A DNA stretch of 37,875 nt from Alphaproteobacteria bacterium (GCA_030431615.1 JAUIID010000025.1:1-37875); one strand, 5' to 3'. Counted from the first letter of the stretch, positions 25,571 through 33,551 are shown. The notes: generated by a model from the letters alone, not told the origin. Program-made: numbers and translations.

Positions 25571-25653
25571 GCACCGGACCGGCCGGGCGCCCATGGCCGC
25601 CCTCGCCTGCCCATGCTACCGAAGGGCCGGAGCCAAGGGGGGAGACGAGCGCC

Positions 25654-27096
25654 ATGGTGCACTGCGATCTGGTCATCAAGGGCGGCAGGGTCGCCACCGC
25701 CACGGACGTGTTCGAGGCGGATATCGGCATTACCGGCGAGAGCGTCGTGGCGATTGCGAAGGACCTGCCGACGGGGCGGCTGGAGATCGACGCGCGGGGC
25801 AAGATCGTGACACCGGGCGGCGTCGACAGCCACTGCCACATCGAGCAGCTCGCCGCCTCCGGGCTGATGAATGCCGACACGTTCGAGACCGCAACCGTCT
25901 CGGCGGCGATGGGCGGCACGACGACGGTCGTCCCCTTTGCCGCCCAGCATGTGGGCATGAGCCTCGCCGAGGTCGTCGCCGACTACCACGAGCGCGCGGC
26001 CAAGGGTGCTGTGGTCGACTACGCCTTCCACATGATCCTCGCCGACCCGCGGCCCGAGATCCTGCGGGACGAGCTGCCGGGCCTCGTGCGGGACGGCCAT
26101 TCCTCGCTGAAGGTCTTCCTCACCTATGACCGCCTCAGGGTCGAGGACGAGCAGTTCCTCGACGTGCTCTGGGCGGCGCGCGAGCATGGCTGCATGGTCT
26201 GCGTGCATGCCGAGAACCACGGGCTGATCTCCTGGATGGGCAAGCGGCTGGTGGCCCAGGGCCTGACCGCGCCGAAGTTCCACGTCCCCTCGCACCCGCG
26301 CCTCGCCGAGGCCGAGGCGATCAACCGGGCGGTCGCCATGGCGGCCTTCATGGACCAGCCGCTGATGATCTTCCACGTCAGCACGCGCGAGGGTGCGGCG
26401 ACCCTCCGCCGCTGGCAGGGCGAGGGAACGAAGGTCTTTGGCGAGACCTGCACGCAGTACCTGACGCTCGGCGCCGCCGACCTCGACCGGCCGGGCGTCG
26501 AGGGCGGCATGTGGATCTGCAGCCCGCCCTTGCGCGAGCCCGACGATCAGGCGGCGCTCTGGCAGGCGCTCGGCCTCGGCACGCTCGCCACCGTCTCGTC
26601 GGACCACGCCCCCTATCGCATGGACGAGAGCGGCAAGCTCGCCAAGGGCCCGAATCCGACCTTCAAGGAGATGGCCAACGGCCTCGCCGGCGTGGAGCTG
26701 CGCCTGCCGGTGCTGTTCGACGCCATGGTGAGCCAGGGCCGCATGGGCCTCAGCGACTTCGTCCGGCTGACCGCGACCGAGCCGGCCAGGATCTACAACC
26801 TGCATCCGAAGAAGGGCACGATCGCCATCGGCAGCGACGCCGATCTCGTGATCTGGGACCCGGAGGCCACGAGGACGATCACCCACGACTCCACCCATGA
26901 CGGCTCCGGCTACAGCGCCTATGCCGGCCGCGAGATCAGGGGCTGGCCCAGCCAGGTGCTGCGCCGCGGGGCGGTCATCGTCGAGGCGGGCGAGCTCAGG
27001 GCCGCCCCCGGCTCCGGCCAGTTCCTGCCCCGCACCGGCGGTGCCGCGGCGGAACCCTCGGGCCGGCCGGCCGCCGAGCTCGGCCACCTCGGCTGA
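25654..27096 (+). CDS. Dihydropyrimidinase / D-hydantoinase
   Basis: 480 residues, as usual. The ATG at 25654 follows AGGGGGGAGA; the longer open frame to the left is not protein-like. The binuclear zinc site shows H60 and H62 (GGVDSHCHIEQ), the carboxylated lysine K153 (SSLKVFLTYDRL), a His in MVCVHAENHGL, a His in IFHVSTREGAA, and Asp in TVSSDHAPY. It opens dihydropyrimidine or 5-substituted hydantoin rings to N-carbamoyl amino acids in the cytosol. No carbamoylase gene is in view. The nearby NCS2 permease and flavin protein could be pathway partners, which is inference. Confidence 0.92.
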   Translation: MVHCDLVIKGGRVATATDVFEADIGITGESVVAIAKDLPTGRLEIDARGKIVTPGGVDSHCHIEQLAASGLMNADTFETATVSAAMGGTTTVVPFAAQHVGMSLAEVVADYHERAAKGAVVDYAFHMILADPRPEILRDELPGLVRDGHSSLKVFLTYDRLRVEDEQFLDVLWAAREHGCMVCVHAENHGLISWMGKRLVAQGLTAPKFHVPSHPRLAEAEAINRAVAMAAFMDQPLMIFHVSTREGAATLRRWQGEGTKVFGETCTQYLTLGAADLDRPGVEGGMWICSPPLREPDDQAALWQALGLGTLATVSSDHAPYRMDESGKLAKGPNPTFKEMANGLAGVELRLPVLFDAMVSQGRMGLSDFVRLTATEPARIYNLHPKKGTIAIGSDADLVIWDPEATRTITHDSTHDGSGYSAYAGREIRGWPSQVLRRGAVIVEAGELRAAPGSGQFLPRTGGAAAEPSGRPAAELGHLG

Positions 27097-27118
27097 ACGC
27101 CGCCGACACGGGCTTCTG

Positions 27119-27508
27119 TCAGTTGCCGCCGGTGCCGGCCGCGGGTGCGGTGGTCGCCTGCGGCGACGTCGGCGCGTCCTCCGGCGTGGCCACCTGCCGT
27201 GCCAGATAGGCGAAGCCGCCGGCCGCTGCCAGCGCCAGCACCATGGCGATCACGGTGGCGGCCAAGAGCAGGCGACGCCCGGCAAGAGTGGCGATGAACG
27301 CGGCGAGCACGACGGCACCGGCAGCCCCCAGCAGGCCATAGCCCACCGCCTCAGCCGGCCCGGCGAGGCCGGTGCCCGGCGGCACGAGGAAGCGTGCCGC
27401 GAAGGCCGTGCCGGCGACGAAGGCGACGACGGCGCCGCCAACGGCCATGAGGGCGCCGGCCACGAGGCGCCGGGCGAGTCCGACCGATGCGGCCGGCCGG
27501 CCGCTCAT
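27119..27508 (-). CDS. Small membrane protein of the TRAP operon (unknown function)
   Basis: 129 residues with about three hydrophobic segments (VAGALMAVGGAVVAFVAGTAFAA, AVGYGLLGAAGAVVLAAFIATL, LLLAATVIAMVLALAAAGGFAYL) and an Ala/Thr/Pro-rich hydrophilic tail. The ATG at 27508 overlaps the TRAP permease stop as ATGA, so translation is coupled and the protein is probably made with the transporter. A frame continuing from far upstream overlaps the permease gene and is not real. I do not recognise a family; it may be an accessory or stabilising subunit. It converges with the hydantoinase gene. Confidence 0.7.
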   Translation of the reverse strand: MSGRPAASVGLARRLVAGALMAVGGAVVAFVAGTAFAARFLVPPGTGLAGPAEAVGYGLLGAAGAVVLAAFIATLAGRRLLLAATVIAMVLALAAAGGFAYLARQVATPEDAPTSPQATTAPAAGTGGN

Positions 27509-29379
27509 TCGCCCGGGTTGCGCTCGACCGTTGGCCCGGCGACCAGGGCCGGCCTGATCAGGATCTGGCTGGCGATGGTCAGCGCCACGAGTGCGGCACC
27601 CAGCGCATCCGTCCAGAGACCGGGCTTGATCAGGACGAGGGCAGCGGCGAGCAGGAGAGCGCGCTCCCAGATCCGCGCCGGCCCGAAGAAGAAGTACTGG
27701 TGCAGGGCGGCAGCGAGGCAGGTGACGCCGATGGTGGCAGTGATCGCGGTGAGGGCGATCTGGTGCCACTCGCCGATCAGCAGCAGCGACGGGCCGAAGA
27801 CGAACATGAAGGGGATGATGTAGCCGGTGAGGCCCAGCTTGATCGCCGCCCATGAGCTTTCCATGAGGCCGGCGCGGCTGATCGCGTTGGCGGCATAGAC
27901 GGCCATGGCGACCGGCGGGGTGATCGCCGAGAGCACGGCGAAGTAGAGGACGAAGAGGTGTGCCGCCTCGACCTGGACGCCGAGCCGGACCAAGGCCGGG
28001 ACCAGGAGCGCCACCTGGACGATATAGGCCGGCGTCGTCGGCAGCCCCATGCCGAGCACGATCCCGGCGGCCATGGTGAGCACCAAGGCCGGCAGTAGCA
28101 TGTTCTGGGACAGCGCCAGGACGATGTTGGTGAAGGCGAGACCGAGGCCGGTCAGCGTGATCGTGCCGATGACGATTCCGGCGCAGGCGCAGGCGAGCGC
28201 CACGATGATGGTGTTGCGTGCCCCGGCCTCGAGCGCCTCGATGATCAGGGCAGGCGTGAAGGTGCGGCGCGTGCTGGCCCGGAGCCATGTGGTCGGCACC
28301 ACGGAGGCGATGCCGCAGATGGCGGCATAGGCAGCGCTGTAGCCGGACAGCAGCACGCCGATGATGATCGCCAGCGGCAGGAAGAGATGGCCGCGCTCGA
28401 CCAGCACCTCCTTCAGCCGCGGCAGGTCGGCACGCGGCAGGCCGACAAGGCCGACGCGCCGGGCCTCGAAATGCACCGCCATGAAGACGGCGACGTAGTA
28501 GAGCAGCGCCGGCAGCAGGGCGAAGGCCGCCACCGTGAGGTAGCTCGTGCCGAGGAATTCGGCCATGACGAAGGCGGCCGCCCCCATGATCGGCGGCATG
28601 AGCTGCCCGCCGGTCGAGGCCACGGCCTCGACGGCCCCGGAGAAGGCCGGGCGATAGCCGGCGCGGCCCATCAGCGGGATGGTGAAGGTGCCGGTGGTCA
28701 TGACATTGGCGACGGCGCTGCCGGAGACCGTGCCGAAGAGCGAGCTTGTGATGATCGCCACCTTGGCCGGTCCGCCGGAGGTGTGGCCGGCGAGGGCGAG
28801 CGCGAAGTCCATGAAGAGCTGGCCGGCGCCCGAGCGTTCGACGAAGGCGCCGAACAGGATGAAGAGCATCACGTAGGTGGCGGAGACGTAGAGCGGGATG
28901 CCGAAGATGCCTTCGGTCGTGAGGTAGAGCTGGTCGAGCATGATGCCGACCGACTGGTTGCCCCAGGTGAGCCCGTAGAGCAGGAAGATCGCCGCCGTCA
29001 GCGGCAGCGCCCAGCCGGTGGCGCGCCGCGTCGCCTCCATGATGAGCAGAACGAGAGCGACGCCGAAGACGTAATCCCCGAACGTGGGATCGTCGACGTA
29101 GTACATCCGGTTGACGATGTAGCCGAGATTCCACGTCGGATAGAGGGCCGCCGCCACCGCGATGACGAGCAGCGTCAGGTCGACGATGCCCGGCCGCTCG
29201 GCCCTCCCGTTCCAGCCGGGCAGCACCAGGAAGGTGAGCGCCAGGGCGAAGGCGGCGTGCAGGCCGCGCATGACATAGGCGTCGGGCGGGCCGACGAAGG
29301 CGACGTAGAGGTGGAAGACCGACATCGCCACGGCGACGACGGTGATCGCCCAGCGGGTGCTGCGTGCCGAGAGCTGCAT
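27505..29379 (-). CDS. TRAP transporter fused permease subunit (DctQM type, TAXI system)
   Basis: 624 residues, very hydrophobic, with a short N-terminal DctQ-like four-helix part (to about residue 140) fused to the large DctM-like domain. DctM features include FGTVSGSAVANVMTTGTFTIPLM, SAVEAVASTGGQLMPPIMGAAAFVMAEFLG and AGIVLGMGLPTTPAYI. This fusion is normal for TAXI-type TRAP systems. It imports a carboxylate-type solute with Na+ or H+ together with the binding protein encoded upstream. GGGAGAAGAGG precedes the ATG at 29379. Confidence 0.93.
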   Translation of the reverse strand: MQLSARSTRWAITVVAVAMSVFHLYVAFVGPPDAYVMRGLHAAFALALTFLVLPGWNGRAERPGIVDLTLLVIAVAAALYPTWNLGYIVNRMYYVDDPTFGDYVFGVALVLLIMEATRRATGWALPLTAAIFLLYGLTWGNQSVGIMLDQLYLTTEGIFGIPLYVSATYVMLFILFGAFVERSGAGQLFMDFALALAGHTSGGPAKVAIITSSLFGTVSGSAVANVMTTGTFTIPLMGRAGYRPAFSGAVEAVASTGGQLMPPIMGAAAFVMAEFLGTSYLTVAAFALLPALLYYVAVFMAVHFEARRVGLVGLPRADLPRLKEVLVERGHLFLPLAIIIGVLLSGYSAAYAAICGIASVVPTTWLRASTRRTFTPALIIEALEAGARNTIIVALACACAGIVIGTITLTGLGLAFTNIVLALSQNMLLPALVLTMAAGIVLGMGLPTTPAYIVQVALLVPALVRLGVQVEAAHLFVLYFAVLSAITPPVAMAVYAANAISRAGLMESSWAAIKLGLTGYIIPFMFVFGPSLLLIGEWHQIALTAITATIGVTCLAAALHQYFFFGPARIWERALLLAAALVLIKPGLWTDALGAALVALTIASQILIRPALVAGPTVERNPGE

Positions 29380-29408
29380 ACGGCCTCTTCTCCCGCTCGA
29401 TGACCGAA

Positions 29409-29448
29409 GCCGGCCCCCGCCCCACGCAAGCGGCGGGCGGAGGCCGGC
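29409..29448 (-). terminator. GC-rich stem-loop between TRAP binding-protein and permease genes
   Basis: Outer arms GCCGGCC (29409-29415) and GGCCGGC (29442-29448), with inner arms CCCGCC (29416-29421) and GGCGGG (29432-29437), form a long hairpin with a 4-base bulge. It lies 18 bases past the binding-protein stop and before the permease start. In such operons a stem here often causes partial termination or protects the upstream mRNA, giving excess binding protein. Confidence 0.55.
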
Positions 29449-29465
29449 GCGCAGTTCCTAGGGCG

Positions 29466-30410
29466 TCAGAGCGCGCCCTTTTCCTGGTAGAAGCGGGTGG
29501 CACCCTCGTGCATCGGCACGCCGGTGTCGGACGCCATCACCTCGAGCGTGGTGCCGTCCATGACCTTGACGATGGAGACCAGGTCCGCCTTGTCGGTCAC
29601 CATGCCGTCGAGGACATTGTAGACCACGTCCGGGTCGAGGTCGCAGCGCGCGATGATGTGCGTGGCATAGCCGATGACGTCGACATCCTCGTCCTGGCCC
29701 GGATAGCTGCCGGCCGGGATGGTCAGCTTCGAGTAGCCCGGGTTGAGCTCACGCATGGCGGCGAAGGCGTCGTCGGAGATCCCGAGGAGCTTGATGTCGC
29801 GGGCCGAGGCCAGGTCCATGACCGCCGAGGCGGGCACGGTCGTGCCGAGGGTGAACATCTGGGCGTTGTTGTCCTTCATCAGCGACACGGCGTCCGTGTA
29901 CGAGACGAAGCTGACCTGGCTCATGTCATCATAGGTCATGCCATGAACTTCGAAGATCTGCGCGCTGATCGCCTCGGCGGTGTTGCCCTTGGGCTGGATG
30001 GCGATCGGCTGGCCCTTGGCGTCGTCCACCGAATCGATGCCGGAATCGGCGTTGACGACGATCTGGAAGTATTGCGGGTAGAGGGTGCCGATATTGCAGA
30101 CGTTCTCGGCCACGGCCTCGAAGGGCGGCCGCCCGTTGACGCCGTCGACGGTCGAGATCGAGTTGGCGAAGCCGATGTCGGCCTTGCCCTGCGAGACCGC
30201 CAGGACATTGGCGATGCCGGCGCCCGGCAGGACCTGCACGTTGATGCCGCTCTTGCCGGCGATGTTGGCGATGGCACCGCCGAGCGGGTACCAGGAGCCG
30301 CCCTGCGGCCCGGTCATCAGCTTGACCTGCTGTGCTTCGGCCGTGGTCGCGGCGGCTGTGGCAAGGCCCAGCCCGAGGGCCAGAATGGCCAGTGAATGCT
30401 GCGTCTTCAT
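29466..30410 (-). CDS. TAXI family TRAP transporter solute-binding protein
   Basis: 314 residues from an ATG at 30410 with GGGAGC upstream. The signal peptide is MKTQHSLAILALGLGLATAAATTAEA. The TAXI hallmark KLMTGPQGGSWYPLGGAIANI follows, with LPGAGIANVLAVSQGKADIGFANS and a central YPQYFQIVVNADSGIDSVDDAKGQPIA. It binds an organic acid (glutamate or 2-oxoglutarate-like ligands are known for TAXI proteins) in the periplasm and passes it to the fused permease. It is the first gene of the TRAP operon. Confidence 0.93.
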   Translation of the reverse strand: MKTQHSLAILALGLGLATAAATTAEAQQVKLMTGPQGGSWYPLGGAIANIAGKSGINVQVLPGAGIANVLAVSQGKADIGFANSISTVDGVNGRPPFEAVAENVCNIGTLYPQYFQIVVNADSGIDSVDDAKGQPIAIQPKGNTAEAISAQIFEVHGMTYDDMSQVSFVSYTDAVSLMKDNNAQMFTLGTTVPASAVMDLASARDIKLLGISDDAFAAMRELNPGYSKLTIPAGSYPGQDEDVDVIGYATHIIARCDLDPDVVYNVLDGMVTDKADLVSIVKVMDGTTLEVMASDTGVPMHEGATRFYQEKGAL

Positions 30411-30451
30411 GTTCTGCTCCCTGATCGATCGAGCGCCACCGGCGCCTTTCG

Positions 30452-30473
30452 GTTCGGCATCAATGTGCCGAAC
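30452..30473. promoter_or_regulatory. 22-bp palindrome between fghA and the TRAP operon
   Basis: Perfect 8-bp arms, GTTCGGCA (30452-30459) and TGCCGAAC (30466-30473), flank a 6-base centre. It lies 42 bases upstream of the TAXI binding-protein ATG and 18 bases past the fghA stop. It could be an operator for the TRAP operon or the fghA terminator hairpin. The absence of a T-tract slightly favours an operator. Confidence 0.45.
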
Positions 30474-30491
30474 GAGACGGCCGGTGCAAGT

Positions 30492-31337
30492 TTAAATGCC
30501 GAGGTGCCGGCTGTGCCAGGCGATATGGTCGGCCATGAAGCTGGCCATGAAGTAGTAGGAATGGTCGTACTCGGCGTGCCGGCGCAGCTCGAGCGGGATG
30601 CCGGCAGCGGCGCAGGCGGCTTCCAGGAGCTCCGGCTTGAGCTGGCTCTCGAGGAAATTGTCGCCGAGCCCCTGGTCGACCAGGATCTCCGCCGCCTTCG
30701 CACCATCCTCGATCAGCGCCGTCGCGTCATAAGGGCGCCAGGCAGCACGGTCGGGGCCGAGATATCCTGAGAGCGCCTTCTCGCCCCAGGGGCAGCGCAT
30801 GGGCGAGACGATGGGGGCGAAGGCCGAGACGGAGCGGTAGAGCGCCGGGTTCTTCAGGGCCAGCGTCAGGGCACCGTGACCGCCCATCGAGTGGCCGGAA
30901 ATCCCCTGCCGGGCGGTGTCGACCGGCAGCTCGGCGGCGACCAGCTCCTGCAGCTCGCGGGTGACGTAGCTCGCCAAGCGGTAGTTCTTCGCCCAGGGCT
31001 CGACCGTCGCATCGAGGTAGAAGCCGGCGCCCGAGCCGAAGTCGTAGGCATCGTGCTCGCCCGGCAGGTCGAGCCCGCGGGGGCTCGTGTCGGGGCAGAC
31101 GACGATCAGCCCGGCTGCCGCGGCAGGCCCCTGGAAGCCGGCCTTGGTGGTGGCGTTCTCCCAGGTGCAGGTGAGGCCCGAGAGCCACCAGAGCACGGGG
31201 CAGCGCCGCCCCTCCTCGGCCGCCGGCGGCAGGTAGACGGAGAACTGCATGTCCGTGCCGGTGGTGGCGGAGGCATGGCGATAGACCGCCTGGACGCCGC
31301 CATGGCAGCGATGGGCGGCGATCGGGGCCAGCGCCAT
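30492..31337 (-). CDS. fghA: S-formylglutathione hydrolase
   Basis: 281 residues from the ATG at 31337, which shares one base with the dehydrogenase stop (TGATG). Serine esterase (esterase D) features are MQFSVYLPP, WWLSGLTCTWENATTKAGFQ, PDTSPRGLDLPGE, the nucleophile S150 in GISGHSMGGHGAL, and a C-terminal His in HAEYDHSYYFMASF. It splits S-formylglutathione to formate and glutathione, the second step of glutathione-dependent formaldehyde oxidation, in the cytosol. It is co-translated with the dehydrogenase that makes its substrate. Length and motifs are normal. Confidence 0.95.
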   Translation of the reverse strand: MALAPIAAHRCHGGVQAVYRHASATTGTDMQFSVYLPPAAEEGRRCPVLWWLSGLTCTWENATTKAGFQGPAAAAGLIVVCPDTSPRGLDLPGEHDAYDFGSGAGFYLDATVEPWAKNYRLASYVTRELQELVAAELPVDTARQGISGHSMGGHGALTLALKNPALYRSVSAFAPIVSPMRCPWGEKALSGYLGPDRAAWRPYDATALIEDGAKAAEILVDQGLGDNFLESQLKPELLEAACAAAGIPLELRRHAEYDHSYYFMASFMADHIAWHSRHLGI

Positions 31338-32449
31338 CAGTAGACGACCACGCCGCGGATCGACTTCCCCTCGTGCATGAGGTCGAAGCCCTTGTTGATT
31401 TCGCCGAGCGGCATGGTGTGGGTGATCAGGTCGTCGATGTTGATCTTCTTCTCCATGTACCAGTCGACGATCTTCGGCACGTCGGTGCGGCCCCTGGCCC
31501 CGCCGAAGGCGGTGCCGCGCCAGGACCGGCCGGTGACCAGCTGGAAGGGGCGAGTGGAGATCTCCTGGCCGGCGCCGGCGACGCCGATGATGATGCTCTC
31601 GCCCCAGCCCTTGTGGCAGCATTCGAGGGCCTGGCGCATGGTGTTGACGTTGCCGATGCACTCGAAGCTGTAGTCCGCACCGCCTTTCGTCAGCTCGACC
31701 AGGTGGGCGACCACGTCCTTGTCGCCCAGCTCCCTCGGGTTGACGAAATGGGTCATACCGAACTTGCGGCCGATGGCCTCGCGGGCCGGGTTGAGGTCGA
31801 CGCCGACGATCATGTCGGCCCCGACGAGCCGGGCACCCTGGATGACGTTGAGACCGATGCCGCCGAGGCCGAAGACGACGACGTTCGAGCCGGGCTCGAC
31901 CTTGGCGGTGTTGATCACGGCACCGATGCCGGTTGTCACGCCGCAGCCGATGTAGCAGATCTTGTCGAAGGGCGCGTCCTTGCGCACTTTCGCCACCGCG
32001 ATCTCGGGCAGGACCGTAAAGTTGCTGAAGGTCGAGCAGCCCATGTAGTGGTGGATGACCTCCTTGCCGAGGCGGAAGCGCGAGGTGCCGTCGGGCATCA
32101 GGCCCTGGCCCTGGGTCGAGCGGATCGCCTGGCAGAGATTGGTCTTGGGGTGCAGGCAGTACTCGCATTCCCGGCATTCCGGGGTGTAGAGCGGGATGAC
32201 GTGGTCGCCGGGTGCGACCGAGGTCACGCCGGCACCGACCTCGCGCACGATGCCGGCCCCCTCGTGGCCGAGGATGCTCGGGAAGATGCCTTCCGGGTCG
32301 CCGCCGGAGCGGGTGAACTCGTCGGTGTGGCAGAGCCCGGTCGCCATGATCTCGACCAGCACCTCGCCGGCCCTGGGGCCCTCGAGCTCGACCGTCGTCA
32401 CCTCGAGCGGCTTGCCCGCCCCGAACGCCACCGCCGCCTTGACCTGCAT
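31337..32449 (-). CDS. adhC: S-(hydroxymethyl)glutathione dehydrogenase (class III alcohol dehydrogenase)
   Basis: 370 residues from the ATG at 32449 (AAGG upstream); the frame extends further but that part is repetitive Arg/Pro sequence. Catalytic zinc ligands are C40 (ATGLCHTDEFTRSG) with H62 and E63 (ILGHEGAGIV). The structural zinc loop is CRECEYCLHPKTNLC. The Rossmann motif is GLGGIGLNVIQGAR, and the class III C-terminus is LGEINKGFDLMHEGKSIRGVVVY. It oxidises S-hydroxymethylglutathione, formed from formaldehyde, with NAD+, and can also reduce S-nitrosoglutathione. It is also named flhA, frmA or gfa in other species. Confidence 0.95.
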   Translation of the reverse strand: MQVKAAVAFGAGKPLEVTTVELEGPRAGEVLVEIMATGLCHTDEFTRSGGDPEGIFPSILGHEGAGIVREVGAGVTSVAPGDHVIPLYTPECRECEYCLHPKTNLCQAIRSTQGQGLMPDGTSRFRLGKEVIHHYMGCSTFSNFTVLPEIAVAKVRKDAPFDKICYIGCGVTTGIGAVINTAKVEPGSNVVVFGLGGIGLNVIQGARLVGADMIVGVDLNPAREAIGRKFGMTHFVNPRELGDKDVVAHLVELTKGGADYSFECIGNVNTMRQALECCHKGWGESIIIGVAGAGQEISTRPFQLVTGRSWRGTAFGGARGRTDVPKIVDWYMEKKINIDDLITHTMPLGEINKGFDLMHEGKSIRGVVVY

Positions 32450-32505
32450 CGGACTGCCTTCCCTCTCGCTCGTTCGACCGGCCCTCATTAGCGCCGCAAC
32501 GCGCT

Positions 32506-33183
32506 TCAGGCCAGCTTTGCGGGGCCATTTCCGGCGAGGAGGGCATCGCGGCGATCGAGCATGCGGCAGTGCAGGTCGTGCAGCAGATAGGCGAGGCGGC
32601 TGCGGGTCCAGGGCTGGCCGGAGAGGGCGTCGTAGGCACCCGGCAGCTCCCGGCCCTCGACCACGCCGGCGACGAGGCCGTGCCGCCGGCAGAGGGCGAC
32701 GCAGCGCACGGCGTGGTCGCGCTGGGCCACGACCGCCACGGGGCCAACCGCCTCCGCCCCGCCGGCCCGGGCGATGATCGCCTCGATCACCCCGCCCGTG
32801 TTCAGATAGAGCGGCTCCGCCTGGGCATCGCGGACCGGGTGGATCGCGGTCACCACGCCGGCCGCGAGCTGCCGGACGAGCGGCTCCGCCACCTCCCACT
32901 GCGCCCAAATCGGTGCCCCCGTCGCCCGGTGCAGGTCGAGCGCCAGCGCGGCCAGCGACTCGTTGACGGGACCGGGCTCGCGATTGCCGTTGGCGAGCAT
33001 TCGGTTGCCGAAGGTGAAGCCGATGATCGTGCGCACCGCGTCGAACTCGATGGCCGGCGCCCGCCAGCCGAGGGCGTCCTCCAGGAGGATCGCCGCCAGC
33101 TCGCCGGCCACCGCCGGATCGCCGAGCTCGGCCCCGAGCCGGGCGGCCAGCGCTTCTTCGAGGGTCGCCGCCGCTTCGCTCAT
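32506..33183 (-). CDS. Conserved hypothetical protein (possible YdcF/DUF218-like)
   Basis: 225 residues from an ATG at 33183 with GAGG six bases upstream; a GTG at 33195 is possible. It has no signal or membrane segment. The C-terminal half, with GPVAVVAQRDHAVRCVALCR and SGQPWTRSRLAYLLHDL, recalls DUF218/YdcF proteins, but the match is from memory of the pattern and is weak. The N-terminal half (FDAVRTIIGFTFGNRMLANG) is not recognised. It lies 56 bases upstream of the formaldehyde dehydrogenase gene on the same strand and could be cotranscribed. On its other side lies the repeat-rich region before the cupin gene. Confidence 0.6.
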   Translation of the reverse strand: MSEAAATLEEALAARLGAELGDPAVAGELAAILLEDALGWRAPAIEFDAVRTIIGFTFGNRMLANGNREPGPVNESLAALALDLHRATGAPIWAQWEVAEPLVRQLAAGVVTAIHPVRDAQAEPLYLNTGGVIEAIIARAGGAEAVGPVAVVAQRDHAVRCVALCRRHGLVAGVVEGRELPGAYDALSGQPWTRSRLAYLLHDLHCRMLDRRDALLAGNGPAKLA

Positions 33184-33320
33184 CGCATGCCTCACTAGGA
33201 TTTATAACCTATTTCGGTCCGCCCTGCAAGCCCGCTTCGGGTTCCTTCGGCAGAATCGCCGTCTGCGTCTGCCGCCGCTGCCCAAAAAGCCCGACACTCA
33301 AGGGAAAAATCTTCCATTTC

Positions 33321-33416
33321 AATCGCTTGCTGGCCCTCGGGTTCGTTCGCTGGCCCTTGGGTTCGTTCGTCGATTCGCCGGGTTCGATCGTCGATTCCGT
33401 GGGTTCGTTCGTCGCC
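33321..33416. repeat. Five degenerate tandem units of 20-21 bp
   Basis: Units begin at 33321, 33341, 33361, 33382 and 33403. The core is GTTCGTTCG followed by CTGGCCCTTGG or TCGATTC-C-GG. The first two units share TGGCCCT and the last three share TCG after the core. The period is near two turns of B-DNA. The block runs straight into the palindrome array that follows, within a 368-base gap between divergent genes. Confidence 0.7.
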
Positions 33417-33419
33417 AAC

Positions 33420-33533
33420 TGTCGCGTATTCTGCGACATTGGAGCTTAGCTGTCGCATATAACGCGACAGTTCGGGGCCAACTGTCGCGTTATACGCGAC
33501 AACCCGAGCGATTCTGTCGCGGAATATGCGACA
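33420..33533. repeat. Array of four 19-bp palindromes TGTCGC-N7-GCGACA, spaced 31-32 bp
   Basis: Copies lie at 33420-33438, 33451-33469, 33483-33501 and 33515-33533. Each has perfect arms TGTCGC and GCGACA around a 7-base AT-rich centre (GTATTCT, ATATAAC, GTTATAC, GGAATAT). Centre-to-centre distances are 31, 32 and 32 bases, about three helical turns, so all copies face the same side of DNA. The last copy ends 18 bases before the cupin ATG. This looks like a multi-site operator for a dimeric regulator that binds cooperatively. Confidence 0.8.
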
Positions 33534-33551
33534 CCACAAGGGAGAGCGCCG

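Noticed and set aside
24391-27096. 901-residue fusion ending in hydantoinase
   Set aside because: The first ~420 codons are antisense to the cytochrome c gene or out of frame with the flavin-reductase-like gene; the hydantoinase has its own start and ribosome binding site at 25654.
27119-29503. 794-residue frame joined to the small TRAP membrane protein
   Set aside because: The upstream part overlaps the TRAP permease gene in another frame with Arg/His-rich nonsense composition; ATGA at 27508 marks the real start.
30492-32747. 751-residue fusion ending in S-formylglutathione hydrolase
   Set aside because: The upstream part is a shadow of the class III alcohol dehydrogenase; the hydrolase starts at 31337 with a normal N-terminus.
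33209-33439. 76-residue minus-strand protein with heptapeptide repeats
   Set aside because: It has no ribosome binding site, its start lies inside the palindrome array, and the C-terminal part is not protein-like. The repeats are noted as DNA repeats instead.
33420-33533. CRISPR array
   Set aside because: Repeats are 19 bp and fully palindromic with 12-13 bp spacers, too short for CRISPR, and no cas genes are present.
33420-33533. PpsR/CrtJ photosynthesis-regulator sites (TGT-N12-ACA)
   Set aside because: The outer TGT and ACA are separated by 13 bases in every copy, not 12, and the conserved arms are longer (TGTCGC/GCGACA).
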